This document shows, piece after piece, positions 7,987 to 16,124 of a DNA stretch of 36,433 nt. Made by a program: the position numbers and the translations under genes. The stretch is from positions 1 to 36,433 of the forward strand of contig NZ_JAQBOD010000055.1 of the NCBI RefSeq assembly GCF_028288205.1. Reading direction: 5' to 3'. A model generated the notes under the pieces. It did not search any database. It worked only from the letters and a program-made list of their open reading frames with translations, and was not told where the DNA came from. The first letter of the stretch is position 1, and each line of letters starts with the position of its first letter. The DNA comes from Mucilaginibacter sp. (GTDB lineage: Bacteria > Bacteroidota > Bacteroidia > Sphingobacteriales > Sphingobacteriaceae).

Positions 7987-8871
7987 CTATACCAGGTTCT
8001 TTTTAATATAGTCAAAGCTCTGCTTAATACTTACAAACGGATCACCGGGAGTCCTATCCTGTTCAACAAAGAAATATTTCATGCCGGCTTTATCCGCATG
8101 TGTGAATATTTTCTTGAAATCAATTATGCCGTTTCCAACTTCGGTAAAGTTGGCTTTAGGTGTGTTGTCCATATCCTTAACATGAAATAACGGGAACCTG
8201 CCCGGATTTTCATTAATTAGCGCGATAGGGTCCTGCTTAGCTTTAGTAACCCAATACAGATCCATTTCCATTTTAACCGCGTCCTTGTCTGTATTTTTCA
8301 ACAAGGTCTCATAAGGATATTTACCGTCCTGTTGTATAAATTCAAAGTCGTGATTATGATAGCAGAATTGTATGCCTGCTTTTTTACACTTCTCGCCGGC
8401 AGTATTAAAATCATCAGCCAGTTTTTTGTAGTGGTCTAAACTGCCTCTTTCCGGATTTGAAAGGTAGGCGCAAACCATATATTTCAAGCCAACTTCGTGC
8501 GCATCTTCAACAGCTTTATCCCAGTCATGCAGCATGGTACCGGGGGTATCTTTTCCATTTGTTTGTTCTTCGCCCAGGCGATAATGGCTGCTTAACATTA
8601 CCAGGCCATTTTGTTTAAGCACCTTACTGAAAGATTTAGTATCCATACCATAAAATTTTTCATCGCCGGTATAGGTTGCGCCTTCAACAGAGTTGTAACC
8701 TACCTGCGCTACTTTTGCAAGCGCGGCGGCAGGATCAGCCTGCATGGCATCCCTAACTGTGTATAGTTGCAGGCCTATGTATTTTTTATCATAAGCAAAT
8801 AAGCGTGGTGCTGCCAAAAGCCCGGCAGAAAGCATAGCCGAGGTTTTAACGAATGAACGTCTTGATATCAT
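7987..8871 (-). CDS. Tat-exported sugar phosphate isomerase/epimerase-like TIM-barrel protein
   Basis: A 294-aa protein of the xylose isomerase-like TIM-barrel superfamily (AP endonuclease 2 type). The N-terminus MISRRSFVKTSAMLSAGLLAA has the twin-arginine motif S-R-R-x-F-V-K, so it should be exported folded. The barrel starts at IGLQLYTVRDAM and carries probable metal ligands in strand ends such as CYHNHDFEF, MEMDLYWV, FHVKDMD and FVEQD. Bacteroidota have many such exported paralogues, often tied to sugar breakdown, but substrates are mostly unknown. It is followed by a clear terminator and lies downstream of a divergent-looking box cluster. It might be an epimerase of an unusual sugar or keto sugar. 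Confidence 0.87.
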   Translation of the reverse strand: MISRRSFVKTSAMLSAGLLAAPRLFAYDKKYIGLQLYTVRDAMQADPAAALAKVAQVGYNSVEGATYTGDEKFYGMDTKSFSKVLKQNGLVMLSSHYRLGEEQTNGKDTPGTMLHDWDKAVEDAHEVGLKYMVCAYLSNPERGSLDHYKKLADDFNTAGEKCKKAGIQFCYHNHDFEFIQQDGKYPYETLLKNTDKDAVKMEMDLYWVTKAKQDPIALINENPGRFPLFHVKDMDNTPKANFTEVGNGIIDFKKIFTHADKAGMKYFFVEQDRTPGDPFVSIKQSFDYIKKNLV

Positions 8872-8902
8872 AATATTTAAATTTGGTTTAACTGGTTAGC
8901 GT

Positions 8903-8932
8903 AAAAGCTACACTAAGGTATAATAAAACAAA
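8903..8932 (-). promoter_or_regulatory. Candidate Bacteroidota promoter for the TIM-barrel gene
   Basis: On the minus strand TTTG (8929-8932) is followed after 18 bases by TAGCTTTT (8903-8910), one base from the -7 consensus TAnnTTTG. It sits about 30 bases upstream of the ATG at 8871. This is a pattern match only. Confidence 0.35.
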
Positions 8933-8994
8933 CGAATGTGTATATGAGTATAACCGATTTATTTTTCATCTACTTTGAGTTATGCTTTACCTCA

Positions 8995-10839
8995 TCATTT
9001 TATTACCGGTAATATTATTTTAGAGCTATTATGATAAACCTTGATAGTTTCTTTTACAAAATCAGCATCCTTAGCTTTGTTAATATCAACAAACTGCTGC
9101 GGGTTCCTGTCAGTAAGTGGGAACCATGAGCTTTGTATCTGTATCATTAATTTATGCCCTTTTTTAAAAGTATGGGCAACATCCGGCAAAGTGAATTTTA
9201 CCTGTGTTGGTTTGCCGGGCACAAATGGCTCGGGTGCCGAAAAGCTGTTGCGAAACTTGCCGCGCATAACTTCTGCCCGTACCAGCATTTGGTAACCGCC
9301 CATTGGGTATTTGGTAACAGGGTCAACCGGCGTATTTTCCGGGAACACATCTATCAGCTTTACTACAAAATCCGCGTCAGTACTTGATAAGCTAACCATG
9401 AGGTCGGCAACTACCGGGCCGGCTAAAGTTATATCATCTGTTAATAGGCCAGTATCATAAACCAGCACGTCCGTGCGGCGTGCCGCGAAGCGCTGGTCAT
9501 CATCCATATATTCACGTGTACGTCTTAAGTGCACTTTTTCAGCATAAGGAACAGGTTTGGCCGGATCACTAATATAGCTGTCGAACGTAGGTGTTGGGGT
9601 CTTTGAGGCCTCAAATGATAACTTTCCATTTTCTTTCAGGTAGATGGGTGTTGGTTTAATATCAGCCAGGGGCCATTGCGAAAAACTGCGCCATTTATCC
9701 TCGCCCGAAAAAAAGATGGTTGCTTTGCTTAAATTATCGGTCCCTTTACCTTTAAGGTAGTAATTAAAAAACGGCACCTCCATATCCTGGTAATAGGTTG
9801 CGGTATTGCTGCCAAACTGCACATTGCCTAAATGCGTACCATCGTTACTGGCCCATTGCCCATGATACCAGGGGCCAATTATCAATTTACTATTGGTTTG
9901 TGGGCTTTGTTTTACTAATGCTTTATAAGTGTTCCAGGCGCCATAACCATCTTCAGCATCAAATAGCCCGCCTACTATCAGCATAGCTGGCTTTACATTT
10001 TTCATGCCCGTCCTGGCATCGCGTGCCTTCCACCATGCATCAAGGTTAGGATGGTTCATCATATCGCTCCAAAATTTCATGGTGTCGCCGCTTAGTTTAG
10101 TAAAATTGGGCAGGGCGCCCATTTTTAAATAATAATTATAGTTATCCTGATCGGCGATACGGAACCCTCTTGCACCCTTTGTTGAAGGTACCCTGCTTGG
10201 CGCGCTAAAGCTGCCCGCCACATGAAAATCAAAGGCATCCATCAACATTAAAACACCGTTATGATGGTCGTCATCACCAAAAAAACGATCAGTTACCGGT
10301 GCCTGCGGACTAACCGCTTTTAAAGCCGGATGTCCACTCAAAGCAACCATAGTAGCATAAAACCCCGGGAACGAAATACCTATGGCACCAACATTGCCGT
10401 TATTATTATCTATATTCTTTATTAGCCAGTCGATAGTATCATAACTGTCGCTTGCTTCGTCAATATCCTTGCTGGTCTTTTTATTAGGGTTAAAGGGCCT
10501 TACCACTTCAAATATACCTTCGCTCATATATTTTCCCCGGATATCCTGGTTAACCAGAACATAACCCTCCCTGCAATATTTCATCATATAACTTCGCCAG
10601 TAAGCTTTATACACCTTGCCATAAGGCGCAATAGAATAGGGCGTGCGGGTAATTAATATAGGGTGTTTTTCTGATTGATCTTTAGGCTGGTAAATGGATG
10701 TGAAAAGCTTTACACCATCGCGCATGGGTATAGAAATCTCCTTTTTGATGTAGTTATTTACAAACCAGGTAGAATCAGGGTTTTGAGCGGCTCCGATTAA
10801 AGGGAAAAACGTAATGATAAGGAAGGCTAATTTTTTCAT
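8995..10839 (-). CDS. CocE/NonD-family hydrolase (X-Pro dipeptidyl-peptidase S15 type), secreted
   Basis: A 614-aa alpha/beta-hydrolase with a signal peptide (MKKLAFLIITFFPLIGAAQ). The catalytic domain includes IPMRDGVKLFTSIY near residues 37-50, NQDIRGKYMSEG near 97-108, and the nucleophile elbow G-I-S-F-P-G with Ser156. A later D-A-x-D-G segment (GGLFDAEDGYGAW) and GPWYHGQW probably carry the Asp and His. The C-terminal jelly-roll begins near DRTDVLVYDTG-like residues (RTDVLVYDTGLLTDD), as in cocaine esterase and glutaryl-7-ACA acylase relatives. Likely a periplasmic peptidase or esterase; the substrate is open. It stands alone, with a terminator from the upstream cupin separating it. Confidence 0.9.
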   Translation of the reverse strand: MKKLAFLIITFFPLIGAAQNPDSTWFVNNYIKKEISIPMRDGVKLFTSIYQPKDQSEKHPILITRTPYSIAPYGKVYKAYWRSYMMKYCREGYVLVNQDIRGKYMSEGIFEVVRPFNPNKKTSKDIDEASDSYDTIDWLIKNIDNNNGNVGAIGISFPGFYATMVALSGHPALKAVSPQAPVTDRFFGDDDHHNGVLMLMDAFDFHVAGSFSAPSRVPSTKGARGFRIADQDNYNYYLKMGALPNFTKLSGDTMKFWSDMMNHPNLDAWWKARDARTGMKNVKPAMLIVGGLFDAEDGYGAWNTYKALVKQSPQTNSKLIIGPWYHGQWASNDGTHLGNVQFGSNTATYYQDMEVPFFNYYLKGKGTDNLSKATIFFSGEDKWRSFSQWPLADIKPTPIYLKENGKLSFEASKTPTPTFDSYISDPAKPVPYAEKVHLRRTREYMDDDQRFAARRTDVLVYDTGLLTDDITLAGPVVADLMVSLSSTDADFVVKLIDVFPENTPVDPVTKYPMGGYQMLVRAEVMRGKFRNSFSAPEPFVPGKPTQVKFTLPDVAHTFKKGHKLMIQIQSSWFPLTDRNPQQFVDINKAKDADFVKETIKVYHNSSKIILPVIK

Positions 10840-10892
10840 TGTGAATATGAATACGTTAAACGTAAATATATAAAATTTCAGTTAGCCCCAGA

Positions 10893-10923
10893 AACAAAAA
10901 ACCCAATCGGAATTGACCGGGTT
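10893..10923 (-). terminator. Intrinsic terminator after the cupin gene
   Basis: On the minus strand AACCCGGTC (10915-10923) pairs with GATTGGGTT (10899-10907), allowing two G-U pairs, around a short AATTCCG-type loop, and is followed by a run of six T. It lies about 90 bases past the cupin stop and before the hydrolase gene, so it should separate the two transcripts. Confidence 0.6.
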
Positions 10924-11011
10924 AATGTAGTATGGAACATATGAATGCGTTATAATGCCTCAAAGATATTTATTGATAATCAAGTCAATAAACGAATCAG
11001 AAATTAGTTAC

Positions 11012-11407
11012 TCAATTACCGTACTGTTCGTCGGTCACTTGTTCCATCCAATCAACCGGGGAACCGTTTAACTTTTCCTGGATGGCAATATGGCTCATTG
11101 CAGTGGTAGCAGTAGCCCCGTGCCAGTGTTTTTCGCTGGGAAACAAATACACAACATCTCCCTGATGGATATCTTCTCTTGCTTCCCCCTCGCGTTGTAC
11201 CCAACCAGAGCCAGCTGTAACAATTAAGGTCTGTCCAAATGGGTGAGTATGCCATGCAGTACGGGCACCAGGCTCAAAAGTGACCAGCGCCATTGAGACC
11301 CGGGCTGGCTCTGGTGGATTAATAAGCGGGTCTATTCGTACTGAGCCGGTAAAATATTCTGCGGGGCCTTGACTTGAAGGTTGTGAACCGCTGCGTTTAA
11401 TTTCCAT
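11012..11407 (-). CDS. Small cupin-domain protein
   Basis: A single-domain cupin of 131 aa. The first cupin motif reads [20 protein letters not shown] (about residues 52-71) with the usual metal-binding His-x-His and a following Gln in place of Glu; the second motif includes [16 protein letters not shown] with its His. It strongly resembles the small manganese cupins annotated as (R)-mandelonitrile lyase-like or as carboxymuconolactone decarboxylase-linked cupins. The real substrate is unknown. The start is ATG, no signal peptide is present, so it should be cytoplasmic. It is a single-gene unit ended by the hairpin downstream. Confidence 0.85.
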   Translation of the reverse strand: MEIKRSGSQPSSQGPAEYFTGSVRIDPLINPPEPARVSMALVTFEPGARTAWHTHPFGQTLIVTAGSGWVQREGEAREDIHQGDVVYLFPSEKHWHGATATTAMSHIAIQEKLNGSPVDWMEQVTDEQYGN

Positions 11408-11557
11408 AATTTTTCTCTTTTATATATTAAAACCTGAATTACTCACTGAAGTTTCGTTTAAACTATTTCATTGAGCAAAAATAGCCGGTTAACCGGGCGA
11501 CGGTTAATGATAATGACCTGAATTTAAATTGAAAATGTCTGTGTCCCTTTACTAAAA

Positions 11558-11587
11558 AACCCGCCATATTTGAACATATGGCGGGTT
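11558..11587 (-). terminator. Hairpin terminator behind tRNA-Leu
   Basis: Perfect 12-bp arms (AACCCGCCATAT at 11558-11569 and ATATGGCGGGTT at 11576-11587) around a six-base loop. It starts three bases past the tRNA 3' end on the minus strand and runs into TTTT, so it should end the tRNA transcript. Confidence 0.8.
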
Positions 11588-11589
11588 TG

Positions 11590-11671
11590 TGCGGAAGAAG
11601 GGACTCGAACCCCCACGCCGTGAAGCGCCAGATCCTAAGTCTGGTGCGGCTACCAATTACGCCACTTCCGC
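11590..11671 (-). tRNA. tRNA-Leu (anticodon UAG)
   Basis: On the minus strand the acceptor stem GCGGAAG pairs with CTTCCGC, the D-arm holds AATTGGTAG, the anticodon stem-loop CCAGA-CTTAGGA-TCTGG has the anticodon TAG, a class II long variable arm follows (CGCTTCACGGCG), and the T-arm has GTTCGAGTC. The discriminator base is A, as expected for leucine. The CCA end is not encoded. The long variable arm together with UAG settles the identity. Confidence 0.97.
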
Positions 11672-11692
11672 AGTTAGGATTTTTAAGAGTGG

Positions 11693-11700
11693 CAAAGATA
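11693..11700 (-). promoter_or_regulatory. Probable -7 promoter box of tRNA-Leu
   Basis: Minus-strand TATCTTTG is an exact match to the Bacteroidota -7 consensus TAnnTTTG, 21 bases upstream of the mature tRNA. A convincing -33 TTTG is not seen at the standard distance (TTTTC is closest). Confidence 0.5.
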
Positions 11701-11802
11701 GATTAAATTGACAGAATATGAAAAGTAAATTATCTTTTTGTTGATTAGGTGAATGGTAGATTGAGTGAGTAGTTGAAAATAAACCAATTAGCTTACCATC
11801 AC

Positions 11803-12588
11803 TCATCCAATTATTCTGTCAATAAGCTGTTTGAAATAATCCGGCGCATGCAATAACCTGTTTCCATACCAGGAAAACAGCTCACCATCAACCAATATTA
11901 TCTGTGAATTGGGTAACATTGATTTAAACTCATCTATATGTTTTTGGGTAAACGGATAAGGTTCTGACGATAGTAATACTACATCCGGCGTTGTATCGAT
12001 AAGCATTTCAGACGTTACTTCGGGATAACGGCCCTCATCGAAAGCATTTATTAAACCGCATTTTTGCAGCAGGTCATCAATAAACGTATACTTACCTGCA
12101 ACCATATAAGGCTTGCGCCATATTAAATAAGCCACCCGTAAATTTTCGGACCGAATTACTAACTGACTAAATAGTCTACTGATTTTTGCTTTTAATAGTT
12201 GTGCTTCTTTTTGGTAATTTACCATCTCTCCTACTTTCGTTATCATATCCAAAGCTTCATCCAAATTACTAATGTCACTTATCCAAACCGGGCAAACGGT
12301 CATCAGTTCTTCTATCTGCGATTGCTCGTTTTCTTCTTTATTGGCGATAATAAGATCGGGTTTTAGCTCCTTTATCAGTTGGGTGTTTAACTGCTTGGTG
12401 CCGCCAACTTTGATGGTAGTTTTAAATTTATCCTCGGGATGAATACAGAATTTGGTTATACCAACAACCTCTTTATCTAATCCTAAATAAAAAAGCAATT
12501 CGGTTTGTGAGGGTACTACAGAAATTATTCTTTTTGGAACTGAAGGTAAGTTTACCCCGCGGTTTAGCTGATCGTAAAATACAGCCAT
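11803..12588 (-). CDS. BtuF/FhuD-like metal-chelate binding protein without signal peptide
   Basis: A 261-aa member of the periplasmic-binding-protein class III (helical backbone metal receptor) group, to which BtuF and siderophore receptors belong. It starts RIISVVPSQTELLFYLGL near residue 20, has a VGITKFCIHP segment, KVGGTKQLN, KPDLIIANKEEN, and a C-terminal half with PDVVLLSSEPYPF and a final LLHAPDYFKQLIDRIIG. There is no hydrophobic signal peptide at the N-terminus (MAVFYDQLNRGVNLPSVPKR), so it may be cytoplasmic or exported by a different route. It follows the arabinose-5-phosphate isomerase gene by 6 bases and is probably cotranscribed; no permease or ATPase genes are adjacent. Confidence 0.85.
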   Translation of the reverse strand: MAVFYDQLNRGVNLPSVPKRIISVVPSQTELLFYLGLDKEVVGITKFCIHPEDKFKTTIKVGGTKQLNTQLIKELKPDLIIANKEENEQSQIEELMTVCPVWISDISNLDEALDMITKVGEMVNYQKEAQLLKAKISRLFSQLVIRSENLRVAYLIWRKPYMVAGKYTFIDDLLQKCGLINAFDEGRYPEVTSEMLIDTTPDVVLLSSEPYPFTQKHIDEFKSMLPNSQIILVDGELFSWYGNRLLHAPDYFKQLIDRIIG

Positions 12589-12594
12589 GATGTG

Positions 12595-13524
12595 TTACTG
12601 ATTATATATTTGATAAACACCGGCCAATTTCCTGTTTTTACCTACCAGTACATTGGTTATTTTCTTTTCCATCATCAATATTTCCACCTGGCCAATAAAC
12701 TCATCACCGTCAATAATTATTGGATTAGCGGTCATCATATCCGTAACAGACAGCTTAGCTATATCCTGGTTTTTTAATAGGGCCCTGCGCAGGTCGCCGT
12801 CGGTAATAATACCTTCTATATGATCTTTATTGCCTACAATTACCATCCCTAACTTACCTTCAGACATGCTTAGCAGTACATCGGTAAAAGAAGCGTCTTT
12901 TTGTATAAATGGTAAATTATCAACCCGCATCAAATCTTTTATTCTTGTCAATAGTTTACGCCCCAGGCTGCCACCCGGATGAAAGCGTGCAAAATCTTCT
13001 TCCTGAAAATTACGCGATTCCATCAACGCTATAGCCAAAGCATCGCCCATAACTAATGCTGCCGTAGTTGATGAAGTTGGCGCCAAAGCCAGCGGGCAAG
13101 CCTCGCGGGTAATTTTTATGTTTAAGTGATGATTGCTGTTTTTAGCTATAGTTGAGTTTGGATTGCCAGTAATGCTGATTATCAGGTTTTTGTTCCACTT
13201 TAAAAACGGAATAACCTTAAGCACCTCATCCGTCTCGCCCGAATAAGATATGAGTATAGCGGTATCCTGCGCGCCAACAATACCCAAATCACCATGAAAC
13301 GCGTCACCGGGATGCAAAAAGAAACTTGGCGTACCTGTACTTGATAAAGTAGCCGCTATTTTTTTACCAATAAGGCCCGATTTGCCCACACCAATAACTA
13401 TGACTTTGCCTGTATTATTTAATACAGCCTGTACAACGGCGGTAAATGTATCGTCAATTAAACCTGCAACGTGCTGCAATGATTCTATTTCAACATCAAA
13501 AACTCTTTTGGCAATCTCTTTCAT
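12595..13524 (-). CDS. kdsD: Arabinose-5-phosphate isomerase (KpsF/GutQ family)
   Basis: A 309-aa protein with an N-terminal SIS sugar isomerase domain and two C-terminal CBS domains, the standard KdsD build. It converts ribulose-5-phosphate to arabinose-5-phosphate, the first step to Kdo for lipopolysaccharide. Seen are VIGVGKSGLIGKKIAATLSS near 43-62, the HPGDAFHGDLG segment near 77-87, ISYSGETDEV and LAPTSSTTAALVMGDALA in the SIS domain, the linker HPGGSLGRKLL, then CBS repeats (VTDMMTANPIIIDGDE in the second). The start is ATG. It is the first gene of a two-gene unit with the BtuF-like gene, with GTTTCAC cluster B about 65-100 bases upstream. Confidence 0.93.
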   Translation of the reverse strand: MKEIAKRVFDVEIESLQHVAGLIDDTFTAVVQAVLNNTGKVIVIGVGKSGLIGKKIAATLSSTGTPSFFLHPGDAFHGDLGIVGAQDTAILISYSGETDEVLKVIPFLKWNKNLIISITGNPNSTIAKNSNHHLNIKITREACPLALAPTSSTTAALVMGDALAIALMESRNFQEEDFARFHPGGSLGRKLLTRIKDLMRVDNLPFIQKDASFTDVLLSMSEGKLGMVIVGNKDHIEGIITDGDLRRALLKNQDIAKLSVTDMMTANPIIIDGDEFIGQVEILMMEKKITNVLVGKNRKLAGVYQIYNQ

Positions 13525-13587
13525 TAGTTATGTTATACGTTTTACATAATACGTTATTGTGTTCGGATAGGATTTAAGGCGCTGTTT

Positions 13588-13624
13588 GTTTCACCGTATA
13601 AATCTTGTTTCATTTTGTTTCACC
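13588..13624. repeat. Cluster B of GTTTCA(C) boxes
   Basis: Boxes GTTTCAC (13588-13594), GTTTCA (13607-13612) and GTTTCACC (13617-13624); the last two are 10 bases apart. The 20-base core TTGTTTCATTTTGTTTCACC (13605-13624) recurs exactly on the minus strand at 25388-25407, and in both places a CGTATAA word precedes it by a few bases. Confidence 0.7.
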
Positions 13625-13688
13625 ATGACTCGTCCTGAAAAGGTTGACAGTTATTTTATAAAGGTAAAAACATTTATTGTTTGTTTGT

Positions 13689-13735
13689 CGTGTCAGGATG
13701 TGAGTAACGCTCCGCGTTACTCACATCCTGACACG
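13689..13735 (+). terminator. 22-bp perfect hairpin with 3-base loop, terminator-like
   Basis: The arms at 13689-13710 and 13714-13735 are exact complements (starting CGTGTCAGGATGTGAG) around TCC. A T-rich stretch follows on the plus strand, the pattern of an intrinsic terminator for plus-strand transcription, although no plus-strand gene precedes it. It lies inside the IS remnant and could block read-through into the transposase region, or be a separate palindromic repeat. Confidence 0.6.
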
Positions 13736-13769
13736 TTTTTCTTTTTTTCTTTTTAAAAGTTACTTCTTT

Positions 13770-14134
13770 TTAGTGGATAACTATATCCGCTATGTTCGCC
13801 TTTCTTGTTCGATAATAGTTTTTCCAGCAACGTTTTATATTCAGGTTCCTGCCATGAACCAGGGCCGGGGTCAGCATGGATATGCTGCAATGCGGCCTCA
13901 GATAGTTATAAATGTTCTTACGGCTGTGGATCTCTTTGCGATCTCCGATAGCTATTTGCAGCGCCGGTACAGTCCCATCGGCACTAAGGCTGTTACTTAC
14001 ATGGAAGCCAATGATCTTACGGCTGTAGGCATCCGTCACCAGGCTTAGAAAAGCTTCTTATTGCTTAATGCAAGATAAGTGATATCGCTTACCCATAACT
14101 GATCTGCCCGAAGGCTTTTAGGCTTATACTTTGA
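13770..14134 (-). pseudogene. Broken IS3-family transposase (orfB, rve domain)
   Basis: A first piece in one frame reads YKPKSLRADQLWVSDITYLA followed by LSNKK (about 14134-14060), then the frame shifts to FLSLVTDAYSRKIIGFHVS and onward (from about 14057). Both pieces match the integrase core of IS3-family OrfB, with the first catalytic Asp in WVSDIT. After AIGDRK the sequence jumps straight to NIYNYLRPHCS near the C-terminus, so the region with the second Asp (HSDRGSQY-type) and the catalytic Glu is deleted. The tail is also disrupted (missense ALVHGRNL). With a frameshift plus loss of two of three DDE residues it cannot be active. Confidence 0.85.
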
Positions 14135-14176
14135 TTAAATCGAAGTATAACTTTTTAAGTTTAATATATAATAAGC

Positions 14177-14689
14177 TCAGGATTTTTTAAGATGCATTTC
14201 AAAATTTTGAACCCAACTTTTTCCATCATCTGTTGAAACATCACCTTTTTCAATCCATTCATTTGCTGTATAACTAATTGTATAGCGAATGGTTCCGGTC
14301 CTTATACGTAAACTCCATGTAAAACCTCCGGGGTATACATCGGGTACTACGTCAGTTAAATAACCGGATGATACCGCTGTCCAACGATAGGCCTGTTTGC
14401 CATTATCATAAGTAAGAATAGCGAATGCGTTATGTATTGACTTTCCGGTTTCACTGTCTTTACCATTACCTTCAATTGTTAGCAAAGCCCCATCCATTTT
14501 TCCTACAACTTTTTCCGTTTGGTTAAACATATGTTTTTTCCCATCCGGCATTATTATCCATCCCTCACCCGCCCATGTACCTGATAATAGTTGAGCGTCT
14601 TTCATTTTTTGTTGTTGAATAACAACAGGATCCTGTGCAGCAAGCTTTAACGTGATAAGTAAACACGGAATGATCAAATATTTTTTCAT
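14177..14689 (-). CDS. Exported lipocalin-like / DUF1579-like protein
   Basis: A 170-aa protein with a signal peptide (MKKYLIIPCLLITLKLAAQ). The body is beta-rich: LSGTWAGEGWIIMPDGKKH, QTEKVVGKMDGALLTIEGNG, AFAILTYDNGKQAYRWTAVSSG, and SYTANEWIEKGDVSTDDGKSW. The W-x-GEG opening and the repeated strands are like DUF1579/lipocalin-like proteins of unknown role that appear often beside regulators. It is 66 bases downstream of an AraC regulator on the same strand, so it could be a target of that regulator. It is the last gene before the IS remnant. Confidence 0.7.
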   Translation of the reverse strand: MKKYLIIPCLLITLKLAAQDPVVIQQQKMKDAQLLSGTWAGEGWIIMPDGKKHMFNQTEKVVGKMDGALLTIEGNGKDSETGKSIHNAFAILTYDNGKQAYRWTAVSSGYLTDVVPDVYPGGFTWSLRIRTGTIRYTISYTANEWIEKGDVSTDDGKSWVQNFEMHLKKS

Positions 14690-14755
14690 ATTATATATTT
14701 ATGAGATCATAAAATTATAAAAACGCCGGAAACGAGAAGTGTAAAAAAGCGACTA

Positions 14756-15526
14756 TTAAATAAGCTGATTTTCAATAAGGCGTAAATGCTGCTGAAATTT
14801 ATCCAATGGGTAATTTGAAATATTGCGAAAAGATTTATAAAAATGTGCCGGATCTGTATATCCCCGCTCAACTATCATTTCATTCCGTCCCTTTTTTTCG
14901 ACACACATATCAATAATGGCCTTTCTTAAACGTCTCAGCTGTGAAAATTGCTTAACTTTAACTCCTGTTGATCGCAAAAAAACCCTCTCCAGGTTACGCG
15001 GGCTCATACATACACTGCTTGCTATCTGTTTTGAAGATATATTTCCTTCATGCTCACTAATCAATTTTATGGCTTTTGCAACACGCTCATCTATTACAAC
15101 GGGTTTTACGCTCTTTAATATAAGTAAGGTATTATCAAAAAATGAAACGTCATCAAACTCCCAATGGAGTTGGCTTAAAAAATTGGCTTGCCATGTGGAT
15201 ATTTCTGTGGATGTAAGATTAATGCTTTTATCTTTAAGTTCGGCAACGTCAGCGGGGTATAACCAGCCCGAATAACCTGGTTTTAAGCGAATACCAAAAA
15301 AAATAGTATCAGGAAATATATTAATTTCTTTTACTATAGTGGAGGGGCCGGAGAATAAAATAAAGCTTTTATAGGGAGACTTAACAAAAAGCAAATTGCA
15401 ACAACCATCCGGCGGAAAAACATGTAATAATGGCTGTGATATATCCGGGCCTACAAAGAATTTCCAATAACATTCTATCCTATCCCTTAATTCAGGGATA
15501 GGAAGAAATTCTTTGTATAACATCAT
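14756..15526 (-). CDS. AraC-family transcriptional regulator
   Basis: A 256-aa regulator. The N-terminal part begins LYKEFLPIPELRDRIECYWKF and has VFPPDGCCNLLFV, the pattern of the DUF6597-type sensor domain frequent in Bacteroidota AraC proteins. The C-terminal two helix-turn-helix motifs are recognisable by ISSKQIASSVCMSPRNLERVF and the second HTH with ERGYTDPAHFYKSFRNISNYPLDKFQQ. The conserved phrase D-x-A-H-F-x-R/K-x-F is kept. It precedes the lipocalin-like gene on the same strand. No ligand is predicted from sequence. Confidence 0.9.
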   Translation of the reverse strand: MMLYKEFLPIPELRDRIECYWKFFVGPDISQPLLHVFPPDGCCNLLFVKSPYKSFILFSGPSTIVKEINIFPDTIFFGIRLKPGYSGWLYPADVAELKDKSINLTSTEISTWQANFLSQLHWEFDDVSFFDNTLLILKSVKPVVIDERVAKAIKLISEHEGNISSKQIASSVCMSPRNLERVFLRSTGVKVKQFSQLRRLRKAIIDMCVEKKGRNEMIVERGYTDPAHFYKSFRNISNYPLDKFQQHLRLIENQLI

Positions 15527-15547
15527 TTTCGTTAGAAAAGTATTTTA

Positions 15548-16108
15548 TTACACTGTAGGATCCACCGCATCCTCAACTATATCATAGGCTGAGCGTTCTT
15601 TTTTAAATATTGCAGCACCTATTAGGCTGATTAAAGCGCCAATAATAGGGTATACAACTGCAGTACCAAAAGCAGCCATTAAAGGCCCCCATTTTTTTGA
15701 AATCTCCATTGCTTTATCAATTTGCTCGCTTGACATGTTACGTTCTTCCATTTTAGCCCTTGAAGCTTCTATTGCTTTGTCAAAAAACGCAGGGCTTAGT
15801 ACGGCGCAATACAAATAAATAAATACAGCCATAATTAAACCGGTAAATAACGCATACCTGAAACCCGCTGAAAATCCCTCACCAAAAGTCATGAAACCAC
15901 CTATCCGATCCTTAAATTCTTTTTGTGTTAAAAACAAAAAGATAATAAAAGGAATATAGGAAAGATATTTTAATGACGAATTGGGATCAACATTCGAAAA
16001 CTCAAACGCATAAGTAATTACAATAGCAGTTAATGCGTTTATAAACGCCCACTTGGTAGCTACCACAGTGGGGTTATTTCTTGCTGCTGGTTTAATTCCT
16101 TCTTCCAT
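15548..16108 (-). CDS. DUF4199 membrane protein
   Basis: A 186-aa integral membrane protein with four predicted hydrophobic segments (about residues 18-40, 46-60, 78-105 and 145-168) and a hydrophilic loop with KAMEISKKW and MEERNMSSEQIDK between the last two. This is the layout of DUF4199, a family common in Bacteroidota and of unknown function. It follows the acidic protein gene by 16 bases and precedes the AraC gene by 21 bases, all on one strand, so it may be in an operon with them. Confidence 0.83.
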   Translation of the reverse strand: MEEGIKPAARNNPTVVATKWAFINALTAIVITYAFEFSNVDPNSSLKYLSYIPFIIFLFLTQKEFKDRIGGFMTFGEGFSAGFRYALFTGLIMAVFIYLYCAVLSPAFFDKAIEASRAKMEERNMSSEQIDKAMEISKKWGPLMAAFGTAVVYPIIGALISLIGAAIFKKERSAYDIVEDAVDPTV

Positions 16109-16124
16109 TATAATTGATTTAGGT

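Larger units (their letters stand above)
13626..14150 (-). mobile_element. Decayed IS3-family insertion sequence
   Basis: One end is recognisable at 13626-13649 (TGACTCGTCCTGAAAAGG then TTGACA), followed inward by a hairpin and the remains of an orfB-type transposase. The opposite end is not found. The transposase frame is broken and its middle is deleted, so the element is not able to move by itself. The right boundary is an estimate. Confidence 0.7.
13525..14176. other. Gene-poor region with box cluster, perfect hairpin and IS remnant
   Basis: This 652-base gap between kdsD and the lipocalin-like gene has no intact gene. From left to right it holds the GTTTCAC cluster B, the tip of an IS3-type end, a 22-bp perfect hairpin, a broken transposase, and a short imperfect inverted repeat TATACTT/AAGTATA (14125-14149). 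Confidence 0.7.
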
